From Baylisascaris procyonis (Eukaryota > Nematoda > Chromadorea > Rhabditida > Ascarididae): 64,000 nucleotides of DNA. The stretch's first letter is position 1; every line of letters starts with the position of its first letter. The position numbers and the translations under genes were made by a program. A model generated the notes under the pieces. It did no database searches. It had not been told where the DNA came from and was given only the letters and a program-made list of their open reading frames with translations. The stretch covers positions 3,814,001 to 3,878,000 of the forward strand of contig JAZARR010000146.1 in NCBI GenBank assembly GCA_037389465.1. Direction: 5' to 3'. This document shows positions 12,601 through 27,600 of this stretch, in pieces.

Positions 12601-15600
12601 GAAATATCTTTTGAATTGTAAATATGAGCTTCGCAAATAATTTTCAAACATTTGAGGCATTTTATTTACCCAATATGTTGATAAATAAATTAATGAAAAA
12701 TTCTAAAAAATATAGCAATTTCGTGAAATTATTTTCAACTACTCTATCAATAATATGAAATGCATTAAAAATCTATTAATTAAAATGTTGAAAAAATGCT
12801 AAAAAAAATTCTATAATCACTTTCCTCTTCAACAATGGGCTTGATACATTGACTGTCACTTACACCACTAATCCAACCGCAGAGATACTAAGAAATACGA
12901 AACATACGTTGCAATGATGTCGAGTAGAATTGTAGCTAATTTCCTATGAGAATGTAGACGCTTAGATTTTGTTTCAAAAAGATGTCTTGTTTGGGCATTG
13001 ATCAAGACAATACAACAACTGCGATTTGAAACTGAATGAGTAGTAATATCAATCCTAGTTTTGCTGCATAAAGCCTCATATGCAATCTAACTTTCCTGGG
13101 TCATTTCCGTCGAAAGTATTGAGTTGTGAAAATATTAGTATCGAGTAGAGTTTAACTCACTCCAAATTGAATAAGGGGACAACGATCGTTATTGGTCAAA
13201 TTAGCAGAAGCTATCTTCTGCTTACCAGAGGCTATCGATTGCTTATTCTAATGGGTGTTGCACAACGGTTGTTGATTGGATGAGCATACGCACCTTAATA
13301 ACCGTAGCTAAGGCCGAAATAACAGCAAGCGAACGCGGCTCGCAGTTCTCGACATCCTGGTTTACAGAATTGAGCATATTCTCCAGCGATCGAATTAGAA
13401 TCGTTTCGCCGACTCGTGCTTCCATCGCTGTATCGCCTTTGCTAATATGCGCCAATTGATTTGCATCAAATAAACTACCCAACCCTAAAAAAAAAGGAGT
13501 TCATTTCACTTTTTTTACCGCTTAAATTATGGTCATCGAGAAATATATCGCAACCGCCCTTTCTAAATCCTTAAATATTTTAGTTGAACTTTGAAAATTT
13601 ACAGCACTATAAATAAAAAATATTGCAAAGATATGTTTGTCATATTCTCAATAGAAGGAACACATGAGGAAACAGCTCGCAATGACTTCTTTAATTGAAA
13701 CTAAATTCCAAAAAACAACGTTTTCTGCTGTGGATATGTTCATTTGGTTCATTCTCAATCGTCATACAAACACATACAAGACGTCTAAGTAATAAACAAC
13801 TGGGGCTCGTCCTTTGGCCAAGTGGTATACGGGTGGTCGCCAACGAAAAGAGAAAAAAAAAGCAACTACACCATTTTTCCTCTGTTGAATCACAAGAAGC
13901 GCCGCTTGCCTCGTTGTGCGCCATTCAAAACTTCTTTCAGCGGACGTATTGCGTCCACAAACAAAACGCCATTTCCAAACTAGCATTCATTAAAATAATG
14001 TGGCAGTGCAGAAACGCTAAAATTTTTTTCGATCTCTTGCCAGCTCCCAAACAAACTTTCATTTCAGTTGCTTCAATCAGTATGCACGCAATTGACAGCT
14101 TGAAGAATTTCCACCCATCTTCTTATGGTTTTACCATTCGAAGAAAGAAATATTCGTACGTAAGAAAATATTAGAGCAGTGTTAATTTTCAAATGGAATG
14201 AAATATTCACTGGCAATCCCATAAATTGCAACAAAAAAGCACAGAAAGTAATAATGTTACAGGAAATAGAACCAATGTGATATAAATTTCTTACGCAGAT
14301 CTCTAGATTGTTTAAACCTTTCGCGTAATCAGAACGAGAGATCAGTAAATAGTAACACTGGTTGCCTATAATCCTTCTTTTCTATCATATTCCTATCATC
14401 CACCTCATTGCTGCAAAGTTTTACAGAAAATTGGCACAACTGATAAACGCATATTGGTGATAAGAAATACGATGCAGGTGGTACTAACTTTTTGCAAGTT
14501 TCAAATATCACTTTCAATGAACTTCACAAATTATAGCGTTTCGATACTTCGGTTAATGCAAAGAAAGAGGAACGAATTTACAAGCCGTCTGCTATTTATG
14601 TAACATCACGATATATTTCATGGCATCTTTTGACAACCGATTGTCTTCAATTAGTATTCGTAATTCAAATGAACATCTAGGGCAATTGCCGTTATTATCA
14701 GAGACTAAACAGACCGATGGATGAGAAGTTATACATTGTTGATGTGATGGATCAACGGAACAATTAAGAGGTTGTTCATTTCAGAGTGAAATATGCAGAT
14801 TGTAATTACATCTCTCTTCTTCTTTTCTCTACGATTTCTGCGATCTTTTGCAATTACTTTCGTTTTTCGACTTTTTTCAAAGAAATAATCTGCCATTCCG
14901 TTCGGAGAATTTTTTTTTGTTTTGCGATTTCATTTAATCGAGATCGGTTTCAATCTTGATTCTGCCTATTCAAAAACTGCATTTGAAAATGACCGTGATT
15001 TACAGTGGGTTCATAGCGCATTTCCACTGCAACTATTCTGCAAGCGAATGAAACGAATATAGCTCACTGCCACCTTACAATGCTTCTTGTGACTCAAAAA
15101 AATTGTCACTCACTTTTGAGTTCAGTCGATAAAAATCGTTATCGCAAACAGCTGTCGACAAACTCGCCACTGGCATTCTATAGCCCTTCAAAACATCTAC
15201 TGAAGCATGACCATTGCTTGAATGTGTTATCGAAAACGACCTAACCCGCACCTAAGAAGCTGCAAGTAATGTGCGGACAAGTATCGGTGCAAACATTTTG
15301 GTTGCAGAGCGTGTAAGGTGTTTACGAGGAAGAACGCGATCACGACTATGTCAATAGGGCATCCGAGCGCACCAATTGGATATCACAATGGTGCCGTGAT
15401 GCTCATCGCCGAGATCGATGCGTCCCTAGTATCAGATGCACATAGACTGTTGCTCTGCATGTTGCATCACATCGACGCGATAAAACAACGGCGCTATCGT
15501 ATTGTTTTATGCGAAATTCGGTGGGCGAATGGCGCATGCGTCTCGATGAATCTGCAGCGTAGAGCGCGTACGCGTGTCTTAGCACTCAATCAAGGAAACG

Positions 15601-18600
15601 GCACTTCCCGCAAAGTTCGATACTAAGCAAGCTCTGCCCGCCGTTACGTCTGCTTTCTGCGCTGACACGTCGGCAACTATTCTGGATCGGTGCCCTCTCT
15701 ATTGTTCTCGTCTCTCTCGTCTCATATCATCCTTTAGCTCATTTCATCCGCTTCATATTCACGGTGACATCCATTCATCAAGCATCTTCCAAAAATAGGT
15801 GACGAATACACTACTGAGCACAACAATCGTGTCGTTCGACATATATCCTTAAAATTGCACTCATCCGATTAGCATTCATACTTTCAGCGATCGAGGAAAT
15901 CCATCAACGCCGACTATGACAAATATTGCGAAGTTGCAATGGTTTTCTTGCGGTAAACGCAGACAGTTTGTGCGACAGTGCTTTTATCGAGTCATTCGTG
16001 TTCTGCTGAAATGTGATTGCAAAACGTTGAAGGGTAGACGAACGATAAATATTTCAGATCGATTAAAACACCGTGAAAAATTAATACTATTTTCAATTTT
16101 AAAAAACCGAGAAAATTTTATTTCACAATGTATCGTGCCATGTGATTGCAAAAACAACTCTAATCGAGAACCCCAGCTCAGGATTATGGACACAATCTCT
16201 CCTGAGGCATATCGATAACGTCGTCCAATGGAAGGGGATTTTTGGATGCATCATTGATACAGAATTCGCAGATCCCCATATAGGGATGCAGCATAAAAGA
16301 CGATCAATAGATGACTGACTGACTGCGTGGCCGTGATGGTAATCAACACAAAATTTGAGCTGCATTTAGATGTACATTCGCGATTACATAAACACAGCCA
16401 GACTGCTGGTGGTCACAGCGTCGCACGCTGTTCACAATCCGTAAATTACGATTCAGCGTGAAACACGTTGGCGTATCGACGACGGGAATGGAGAAGGAGG
16501 AAAGAGGGGGTTGCAAACAGTCCAGACGTTAAGAAGTCATGAATCGTGCAGCCCAATCCTCCATTCAGCCTGATTGTCAGCAGAAGCTTCCAAAAACAGT
16601 GAAGCGTTCGGGAACTGTTTTTTGATACTTGGAAACAGCGAGCTAAAAGGCTTTCTGCTAAAGCAAAACTGTAAGCAGATCAGTCTGCTATAGATCAAGC
16701 GAGAATAGTGCGCGATACAAAGTAAGTCAAAGAAGGTCAACAGCACACAGGTAGATCAACCGGCTGCCCAGCACCTATCGTGAAACTAGCCTGAGACAGA
16801 ATCACGAGGATATAAATGGGGGTTTACGTGCTCATGTATTCGTCCCAGCTTCTAGACTGGTCCTAAGGCCGAATGGGTCTACGTGTGGCCGTGAGCGCGC
16901 GGGGTGATCGACGGCAATGTGAAATTCAGCGGGTGCGACTGCGGGATCATATTGACGATTGAAGCCATCCTTGTGAACGACTCTCTATTTATTTGTCATG
17001 TTATTGTATAAGTGTGATAAACAGTGCGCCCATATACCTGTGCCGTTTCACAGTTTACTCGACCGCATCTCGACAGAGGGTGCAGATCATCAAGGAGACC
17101 TGGACGACTATACTAGCCAAGGGGAGCTGACCCTTACAAAACTCCCCCTTCAAAAATGCTAATTTCTTCTGGACCTCTTGCGCTAGCCACCGAACTCCAC
17201 TAGTTCGAAAGCTCCAACGAAAGGTGCACATCCTACATAATTAGAACACAAAGACAAATATTTAAAATTAGAGATCAATGCAAATATTGTATTCACGACC
17301 AGTTCACATACCCATTTGTCTCTTTTGACGAAAATCGGCGAGATGCTCATTTATATCATCGAGCGATTTCTTTCTCGCAGCAACGAAAATCTTTTTTAGT
17401 TGATGCAGATCAGAATCGGTCGACTGAACAGTCGCTGCAAGCACCTAAAAAAGTGTGAGTAAAAAAATGAAGGATAAATACGTTGGTTATAAGATTATGG
17501 TATAAAACTTATCATAAGCTTATCAGGTCAGCTATCATCTGACTGATTACACTAGATTTGTTGAGTGACTTTAAAAAAAAGTGGTCACAAAAGCACTGAT
17601 CATACGTATGAAGAAAAAAATTATCGCACTCTTTGGAAAGATGCTGATAACATGATTTCAAAAATGCTAATCGCATAGTCAAAGACAGCTTATAATATGA
17701 TTAAAAAGAAGTGATCAAAACGCATTTCATTAGGTGATCATCAGAAGACACTAGTTATGCCGATCAAAAGAGATCGATCGTTGATCAAGAAGGCAGTTAA
17801 CGATTAATTAAAAGATACTTATTGAACGAATAAAAGATAGAAATTGTGTGACCTATTTAGAGATTGGTAAATAATAGAAATTATGTGACCTATTTAGAGA
17901 TTGGTAAATACTAATCACAGTTATCACAGGTCTCAATTATAGTTATCACAAATTATAATTCATTTATGCATAGGATAAAATTCTGGATAAAACCCTTCGA
18001 CACCAACAATCACCGTCATCCTCAGGTAAATGAACTCAGACGTATCGTTGTGTGTGTGTGTGAGGGTAGATGCTAACGTTCAATGCTGTAACGTTTTGCT
18101 GGAACATTTATAGGGTGCACATCCATATGCGTTGTAGTCGAGATGATAACTCATAAATGAGCGTCGAAAGTTTTTTTTTTAACCGCATCACAATAGTAAA
18201 GGGAAATGCACTCAGTCTAGAAACAGACTGCCAAAATAAGGAATTACGCATTGAACAAGCATCAGAATCGAGCATACAGATGAAACTATCAAGGTTAAAT
18301 TGAACAATTTTTAAGGAATTAAGTCAGTCTTTATAAAATGCCACTGTTAGATTTAGAGGTAAGTATGCATGGCGTCGTCAAATTTAACGAAGACAGCAAT
18401 AGCGGATCAGTAAGGTAAAGATGTACAGGAATGTGGTCTCTATGCGAACGTAAACACAAACACCATATGCATTCATCGCTGATGCCAAACGCACTCTCCT
18501 CCACCTCCTTTTCCAGCAACCCTCAATATCCTATATCGTCAGCACTTATGAAGGTAGTTTTGTTGTGATACGTTCTTATCTGCGTGCTGTTTTCTTGTGA

Positions 18601-21600
18601 AATCTGCACATTTAAAAAAACTGTTTGTTGTGAAACCACAGTGCAATCTGCGCGTGCTCAACGCTCATACACAATTAAAAATAAACGCACAGTGACCACA
18701 ACTAACGAAAAACAAGTAGAAAATGCACTGGAGCAATTGACACATTGCAAGCCCGTTTACAAGACCAACCGGTATAGTAAATTAGTGAGAAATGATAGAA
18801 TACACGCGATAAAGCATTCCTCCGACCACTCTTCTACAACAGAATAATTTTTTCAACCGAAGTGGTTCTAAACTGTGCTTGGATCAGTGGTAAAAAATGT
18901 GCAGGCTTTAGTTAACAGCTCTTTTTTTTCGCCAAAGCAAAATTGCAAAAACGCGTAAAAATAAATCACTTGGAAATCTCCCCGCAGTATAGGACTGAGC
19001 CTCATTAGTTCCCTCCAGACTGCTCCCTCTCCACCCCCTCCCCCCACATCTCCGCCAGCTATTAAGACAACGATTGTATGTCCTTATGAGTATGCGACTG
19101 TCAAATAGGCAATATCCTGGTGCCATTATATTTGAGGCATTAATAATACAAACACTGTCACCTTGTCGATGCTTTGAATGAGCGATTGGTCGATGTTGTT
19201 CCAACACATCGGCGCGTTAGGAATAAGGAAAGTAGAAAATATTTCATAGGCCCATTTTCTCATCTCTTTTGGGCCGGCACCCGAATTCTGATACGCGTCC
19301 GTTATCAAGTAGAAAAACTGAAAATAAAACACTTAAAAATTTTTTGTCAGCATAACGGTCACCACCTGCTTTTTAGCTATCACGAGATTAGACAGTACAA
19401 AGCGAAACATAAGATCGCTTAAGCAAATGAGCAACTCTGTTTTCTTTTCTAATATATCCATTATTTTCTAGATATCGCTTTTTTCGTATGAACTTAGAAA
19501 CGTAATAAAAACCACTTAAATGAGCTAAACTAGTGACGGAAAACATACTAAGATAGGTTTTAACCGTTAAAAAACTCACTTTTAATAATAGCTTCGATTG
19601 TTGGACAATACCCTACAGCAAAGGACGAGGGGCAAAACAGCAAAGGAGGTGAATAGGAGGTGATTCCACGAATTTTCATAAACTATTCCCTTGGGACCTA
19701 AATCCGTAAAGATATCAAGTAGGAGCGCAGCTTGGATTTGCAGGATGAATTTCTCACTCTCTTCTTTTGTCCTCTCAGACTCAGTTTTTCTCATCAGTTG
19801 AACAAATGAAAAACAACAGACCTCGAAAAAAATTAGCACGGCTACCTTTTAAAGGAAATTTTTTATACAATAGAAAAGTGATAATACGAAAACAAACCAA
19901 GCTACTGGGATTTGCATTTGCCAATAAATAGTTTATAAAAGCAGCCAAGTGCGCTGGACGCGTTTTGAGGTCCGCTATATTCGAAAATGGTCCCTGAGTT
20001 TCGAGCTGAAATCAATGACTAATTAATCGTCAACATAAAATGATAAATGAATGTCATCGATCCCATATTGAACCGGAAGCCGCTTATTCGGTTACATCGA
20101 CATTTCCACTCAATCCGCTAAAGCTGATGAAAGTTGTAGACGACGCTTCTGCATTCCAAAATGTGCAACCATGAATTTTCATGCAGTCCCCCCTGTACAT
20201 TGAGACAGCGAAAAATTTGATCCGCGTATTTGGTGAAATTCTTTTTTTTTTTCATTGCGCCATTTTCGTCTTCGTTGTCTCGACCAGCGAGCAACGAATG
20301 GACGATGGTCAAAAGCTCCACTGGTGGATAGCTTTACCACTTACTGATCAAAGGAAATAAAGTGCCAAAACCCATCTAACTAACTGAATTTTCCAGAGTG
20401 CTCATGATGCGCGTCATACGATGCTCTAATATTACAATGCGTCACTTTATACCTACAGCCTGCCATTGGTTGCCGAGTTCCATGACACAGACCGAGCTTT
20501 CCCCCGACGTATTTCCGGAATTTTCTCGTTAAAAAAGTTGTTTGAATTCTACAATCAACTCCGAATCCATTTCTTCACTGTCCACCTATGACGTTATTAG
20601 TACGTATAAGGCATGAAGGACTACCCTCCCTTCCCCCACTCCTAGAGCAGCGTTTCTCGGTTGCTCTCCTTATCGAAGGAAATGTCAAGTTGTTCCATTC
20701 CAACGCATTTTTACTTCAAAATCTGAGAAATATCTCTGAGACATTTATCGAAAATAGATCTAGAGGAAACAAGCATTAAGATTACGAATAAAAAATGCCC
20801 TTTCGGCTCTAAAATCTTCAGAGATTGTGAAAGCAATATCCGATAACGTATATTTTTGATTGACACTCAAAACTCTTGATAAAAATGCGTCAGACATCGT
20901 TGTGAAACATTGAAACCTCAACCGGTAAGAATAACAATGATCGCTTACTGTTATTATCCACAAAACCATCTTCCCAGCAACAACTTCCTTTTTTTAAATT
21001 ATACGAACGCCGAGTATAAAAAAACAGTATATGCAAGGATTTTAACGAGTGCCTCAGAGGTTTCAATTCCACTTTTGCTATTTATACGTGAGAATGAAGT
21101 GAATTTAAAAAATGAATATCATACTGGAATTGGAATTTCAGATTCGTCATCATCAGTTCCCTCTTCCATCGGAATTATGTCAGTCGTATGCACATAATGC
21201 ATACCGCTCGACTCCATCCACTTCTCCTAAAAGTACGCTATACCATATTAAATCTTGAATAAACAAGACTTTTGGAAATCTATTATCCCAAATCTATTGC
21301 TTCCTTCCGATGTTTTACTCGATACTGTCATAGTGTTTATGGCAATCAAAGAATAAGCCTCTCAAGCCAAAGATTCATGTGATATCGTGGGTTCGTTAGA
21401 ATGGAATTTGTTAGGAAGTCTCCCAAAAGAGATGCGAGCGATCAGCATTTGAAAAGCTTCATGAATCACAAAATGAAACTTTCACCACCGCTGAATCGGC
21501 CCGCTAACCTCTTTTTGCATTGAGGAAGAACGGGGTGTTGTGGCTCAGTGCTAAGACCAAGCAGGACAAGAAATGCGACCTCCCCACCATCTTTTCTATA

Positions 21601-24600
21601 TACAACACTTGAATAACAACATTCTCCTTAGTGCGTGGTAATGCAAGATCACGCTGGTTCGAGGCAGTGAGGTCCATTTCATTACATACCTTATAGTTGA
21701 AACTCAGCGTAGTACTTAGCACATTTGTGGCATCATGTGAAAGATTTACTGAGGTGGATGAGGTGGGGAGCAACAAATTAACGTCCTTTATACAATCATT
21801 TTGATTCTCAATGCAGCCTTCGTCGTTTTTAAAACTCGCTGACGTCCATAAATATTAGCTTGAATTAGTGAAGCGTTTTCTAGGCGACCTTCTGACCCTG
21901 TGAAAATACAACCCAGACAGCTCGAACAGAAGGAATCTATGATTTGTTTGGCGCAGACAAGGACTACTTCAATCTAAGATGCATCCCCAGATCTAAGAAG
22001 TAGGTCGATAGTATTACTTAACTAAAATCACTAAACGAAGCCTTTCAGATTCCAGTTTCAGTGCAAATATCCCTTTCAAACAACAATTAGATCGGCCATA
22101 TGGCACGAAAATTTTCTGTAGGGAATCTAAAGTACGGATACCTGAGGTGTTTCTATATTTCTCAACTGAGATTGCAAGCTTTCTATTCGTTGTAAAGCTC
22201 GTTCCAACTGAGAACCCTCCACGCAAGTTTCACGAAGCCCCTGAAACTGTTAGTATGAAATCACACGTAAACACAATTAAACAACATTAGATGTCCACAT
22301 CCTCGAAGCAAAGTAATGCAAAAGTACTGTAATTTGGAAAGGATATAGGATGATATATGTTACCTGCTTGAGAAGAGCGGGGGGAGAGAGGGGGGGGGGA
22401 AGGAATATGAAACATTCGATGCAATCTGCAAAGATGAAGTGACATTTCGTTTCATACAATCAAAACATCGTATGAAAGTGACAGCGAACGAAACGCTAGA
22501 CGAAATAAAGATAATTTGGCATCGACGAGACAAACGATGAGAAAGCGATGTGAGCTGTCCCTTCGAGTGACAGCAATTGCCAAAAGATATTTGAAAGCTC
22601 AAAATCGCGGAAAAAGGTTTATGTGAAAAGAATGTTTTGGATAGATAGAGAAGGGCCTAAATGCTAAGCGAGTGTCTATGAGGAGGGATCGATTCGTGGA
22701 TTCGTTGGGCCGTCAACTTGCCTCGACGTGTCGCCGCTCGTCTTCCAACATTTCACTGATAATTCGCACTCGTTTGCGCTTCCACTCTTCTTTTCTCTCG
22801 CCCTGAATGCAACAAAGAAAAAAATGAGCAAAATGAATGCCACAATTGGTGCTTCTTTGTTGCACAACATCACCATCACTGCTTATCCAATCAAAATGTG
22901 CGCCAATCAGAAGTGAGTTGTCGAAAAAGAGTGCATCTGCAGCATACACGCCGCTATTGTCAGTGCATCCATCTACTAATTAGCCTCAAGCTGCCTTCAG
23001 AAGTTCGGTAAAGTTGCAATATATTCCTGTACTGTTTTGTTTGTCATGTACACCTCACTAATTGGTACTTCCATCACAGCACTCTCAATAAAGTGCTCTC
23101 AGTTATACATTAGCAAACATCATACAACTTAAACTTGAAATGCATCCAAAATTTTCATGCAATTTTTTTGCTCTTCAATTCGACTACAGTTGAACGTTTT
23201 AAGGGAATAAATTCCAATAAATTCGCATCTCAGCATCGAGTTAATAACCGTTGAATAGGGCAGCAATGTGAACTAAATAAATTCAAACCAGTGATTTCTT
23301 AAAAGGTTGGCCATCGATATCAATTCGTATAAAAATAAACACAACAAAAGGAACTCACCTCTAAAGGGACCGTACCGGAAATAAGTGTCTTATTTTCTTG
23401 TGGTCGCAATTCCACGGCAGCGCGATATTCGGCTGGAAGTGGCTCGGGCGGCCTTCCTAGCAATGTTAACGCAACTGTCTGACCTCCTGAAATGGTGTTT
23501 GAAGCGCTTCAGAAGAATAGCTACAAGCGTCTTAACGGTTCTAAGTGATCGACTTAAATTGATTTCCTGTCGGGTTAATATTTCAATGATTGCCTTCCAT
23601 TGATCAAATTTGCTGTTCCAGTAGCTCAACCTCTATATCAGGCTATTTGTTCAGGATGACTCTTCCATACAAGTACAACATGAATCACAGTCGTAATGGT
23701 GAGGCATTTTAAAAAGAGTTGTAGATCGATAAGCAGAAGAAGATTTCTTAGCATTCCCTCTCCCTAAACGTTGAAGAAATAATTATGGAAGAAAACATTA
23801 AATTAGTTTATTTAACAATAAAGATTCTGAACACCAAAACTTCATAACAATGAAACGTTGAACACTGCATAGTGTATTCATTATATAGTAACTGTTTGCA
23901 TTGGATCATCAAGAAAACATTCACTAAAGGAAACTAAAGAAAGGAATGAAAGGAATGAAACAGAATGAAAGGGAGGAAGTGAAAATGATGGAACGAGAGA
24001 CATAGCAAGTGGAAATATGAAAGTGTAATGGTGATATGAATGATAACCTTGCTAACTACTTTGTATGATAAAGCAGTAGCCCGTCTCGCACCCAATATTG
24101 TTCATAAATTCGTTGCAACCGTGAACATTTCGTTATTTCATTTGGAATCTCAGAAGTGGAAATATTGTAGCTATATATTATTTATTTATTTATCTATAAT
24201 AATATCTAGTAACTATATGAGAGAAATGTAATCGAATTATTTTAATGACTTATGAGGAAGAAATTCTGCTTTGTTAAGCGCACCTATATAAACTTTTTAA
24301 AATTGTTTTATATCGTTATTTTTTGGCGGAAAAATTTTTCTATAGGATATGAATGTGCACAAGCGACGAACGCACGTTACAAAATTGAACTCTACACAGT
24401 AAGCGTAATAAAGATTGAAGAATGCAAGGTGAAACAACGAATATAGACTTAACATCTTTGGCTGAACTGCTTATGCGACCTATGCAATAATGAGCTAACC
24501 GAATTCAAATAAATCGACGCAGATGCTCGAACTTTTCTGAGTTATCGCAAGCGATTTTTGCAGAGAATTTAAACGAAAAATTGGTCATCGCAGTCATTCA

Positions 24601-27600
24601 GAAGACAGAAAACTGACAATAACATGCAACAGATTAGCGAAAGTAGGTCGAAATATCAGGCACATATAAGATGACAGATCGCTATTATCAAAAAGTTACC
24701 CAAAAAAAAAAACTATAGCAGTTATCTCGTCAGTTGATGGTGTTCTGCTGGATTGGTTTTTCCGTTAACAGAACTATCTATTTCTCTACCTTCTAGGAGA
24801 GATCTTCTCTCATTATCTAGTCCAGTTTTTAAAAATAAAAACTGTCACAATAGACTAATCCAGTACCAGAAACTGTCACCTCCAAAACAACGATAAGACT
24901 GTTTCGTATATGCAACAGACAGACTTCAGATACGAAATAACTACAAATCATTCCTCAACTAAAAAAATAGCATCGAGTAGAAATATTCTAGTAAAATGAA
25001 CCATAGCTAACTCATAATAAGATCTCAGATACTGCTGTCTCAAACTATCAATTCCGAAATTCTATACATATTTTATCGATTATATAACATCCTTTTATGC
25101 TATTTGACTAAAAAAATACTAAAAGATCACTTCGTACATTGGCAAGATCTTTTCAACTTGCTGTGTTCATACTTCGACACATACAAACATATCTATTAAC
25201 ATCACTACCTATTCCCGACTTTTAAATGAGAACAACATTGACAATTCAACGTTTACTAAAACGATTAGAGATGTAGAGGTGAGATGCATTGCACTTGAAG
25301 CAATTCTAATAATTTTTAATGGCATATAAGACAGGTAAATCAAAGACTACAAGGAATGAGCGTAGATTAGAAAAGTTCTAAACATAAAATATATGATAAT
25401 ACGTGTAAAGATTTTCTAAGATATCGAAGTGGTTGAAAAATGGCTTGAATGAAATTAAGTAAAAATATTAGAAAATATTATGAGTATAAATCGATAATCA
25501 ACGATATTCGAAAAAGCGGTTTGTCGATGAAAACTGTATTGTAGAGTAGGGATCATGAACCCATTGAAATTTCTTGTACTTGTTCCGAAAGTAGGCTTAA
25601 CGATCGCATATGAAATGCATATTTTGCAGCATTTTCATTCCTCTCATAATTTCAGAGTCACTCACTCAGTTCGTTTCTCCGATTTGAGATCGCAAAAGTT
25701 AACGACTACGCGCAGTTTGGATATTTCATTTCAGAATGAGTGGGAACTGAAGCAGTGTAGAAGTGGATAATAGGATAGAGAAGGTAGAGGAGGGGATGCG
25801 CGGCCCTCATTACTAAGTTTCCATCATAAAAACCATAAAAATTAGAAATTTCTGGCAACTACCGCTGAAGTCTCCGCTGAGAAACGCTACTCGACTTCCC
25901 TATGCATCCCACTTTACTCAAGGCAAGTTGCGAAAATTTTATGAGTAAATATGGACCATCTAAGGAAAAAACGGGGGCAGATCAATTTTTTGAGGAGTTA
26001 AAGCAAGCTGCAATGCAAAACATCGGCAATGTTATCACCAGTGCTCATATTTTACTCTATTTTGTGAAAAAATGGCGATGACAGCATCGAAAACTTTCGC
26101 TTCAGCCTTCAGCCCGAAGAACCCGAAGGCCCAATGATTGCCAGCACTGGTTTTGACGCCGACTGGTTTTTAGACATGACCTCATGATACTAGAAAGATC
26201 TCCCATGAGAGAGACATTCTAAATAAAAGCCCATCTATGATAGAAAATCAAAACTCCGAAATTCTCTTTAGTACCGAATATCCTTTTTAATCAACAGAAA
26301 TTAACCAGCTGGTCGTATTGGGTCTGGTAAGGAAAAGCAATTGCTCCAGACTACGGAAGAAGCCGCCCAACGCCCCTCCTGATTAACAGTGAGAAGCTTG
26401 ATATGTTGCGGAATGAAATAAAACGGTCATTGTATGACGTTATCCAAGACAAGCGAAAAAATCAATATATACAACAAAAAATTGATAAATGGATTTTGAA
26501 TTTCCGGCCCAATCGATGACGTTTGAAACACTTTAAATGCAAAAAAAATAAAATCAAAACAAAACGAATCGCCCCCATATGCTACTTAACTGAAGAAGGT
26601 CGCCCTCGCAAAATTTGACGCAGGTTATTTTAGACACGAATAGCGACCTTATGAATGATTTCACAGTTGTTTCTTTCGGATAAGCAATTCACTATCCGCA
26701 TATCGTATTACCTCAAATAAAGCCCCTGAACGGAACCAACTCTTTGAGAATTAGGAAACGTTTTGTATGCTTTATTAAGAAGGGTAAGTTTACCGATTTA
26801 CTGAAACGAAGAGTATTTTCTGTTCTCCAGATAGAGACACAACAATAATATGTGAAAATAAGCCTTTTACTTAATTCATACCTCTTGGAGAGGGAATTTT
26901 ATTAGAGATAATATGGTACATATGAAATAAACTCATTTCTAGTTATGCAAATCATACACCGGCTTTATCATTTGAAAAAGACCCTTATTTAAGGCGTTGA
27001 AAAAAAAAAGGATTAAGCAACTCGGCTAACAATGAATTCTAGCGCTATCATTGTAGCCGACAATGAATTTCCAAAGAAATATTGGCCGATGAAAACAATA
27101 ATCAACGAAAATCGAATGCTCTCCTATTCATTACCAACTGACACAATTAACGTCTAATCGACGGGTGTTGTTGATTGTAATCTGATTAGAAAGTGCTTTA
27201 TATCAATGTGAACAATTGCAACCTTTCGCCAATACGATAGCCTTTTCTATGCACCAAACTGAAATTGACTTATCCGACTATAAAAGAGTATAGTAAGCCG
27301 ATAAGCGATGAATAAAAATAAACTGACGGAGTGAGGGAATTATGATTTTAAAAAAATAAGAAAAGCAAATTACCAGAAATCATACGGACGACCTCGAGGT
27401 GATTGGATGCGGTGACAGGCATTCCATTCACTTTGAGAATTTTGTCACCTTGCCGAACACCAGCGCGAAATGCCGCTCCATCGGGTTTCACCGTATGCAC
27501 ATAAACTGGGTGATCGCCCGTGACGGTAAGGCCGTAGCCATCCGCCTGACGGGTGACCACCACACAGCGTTGGATTAGGGGTGCCGGTGACTGCAGGGCT

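Noticed and set aside
13801..13850. tRNA gene suspected from GGCCAAGTGGTA
   Set aside because: No B-box or T arm at the right distance and no cloverleaf.
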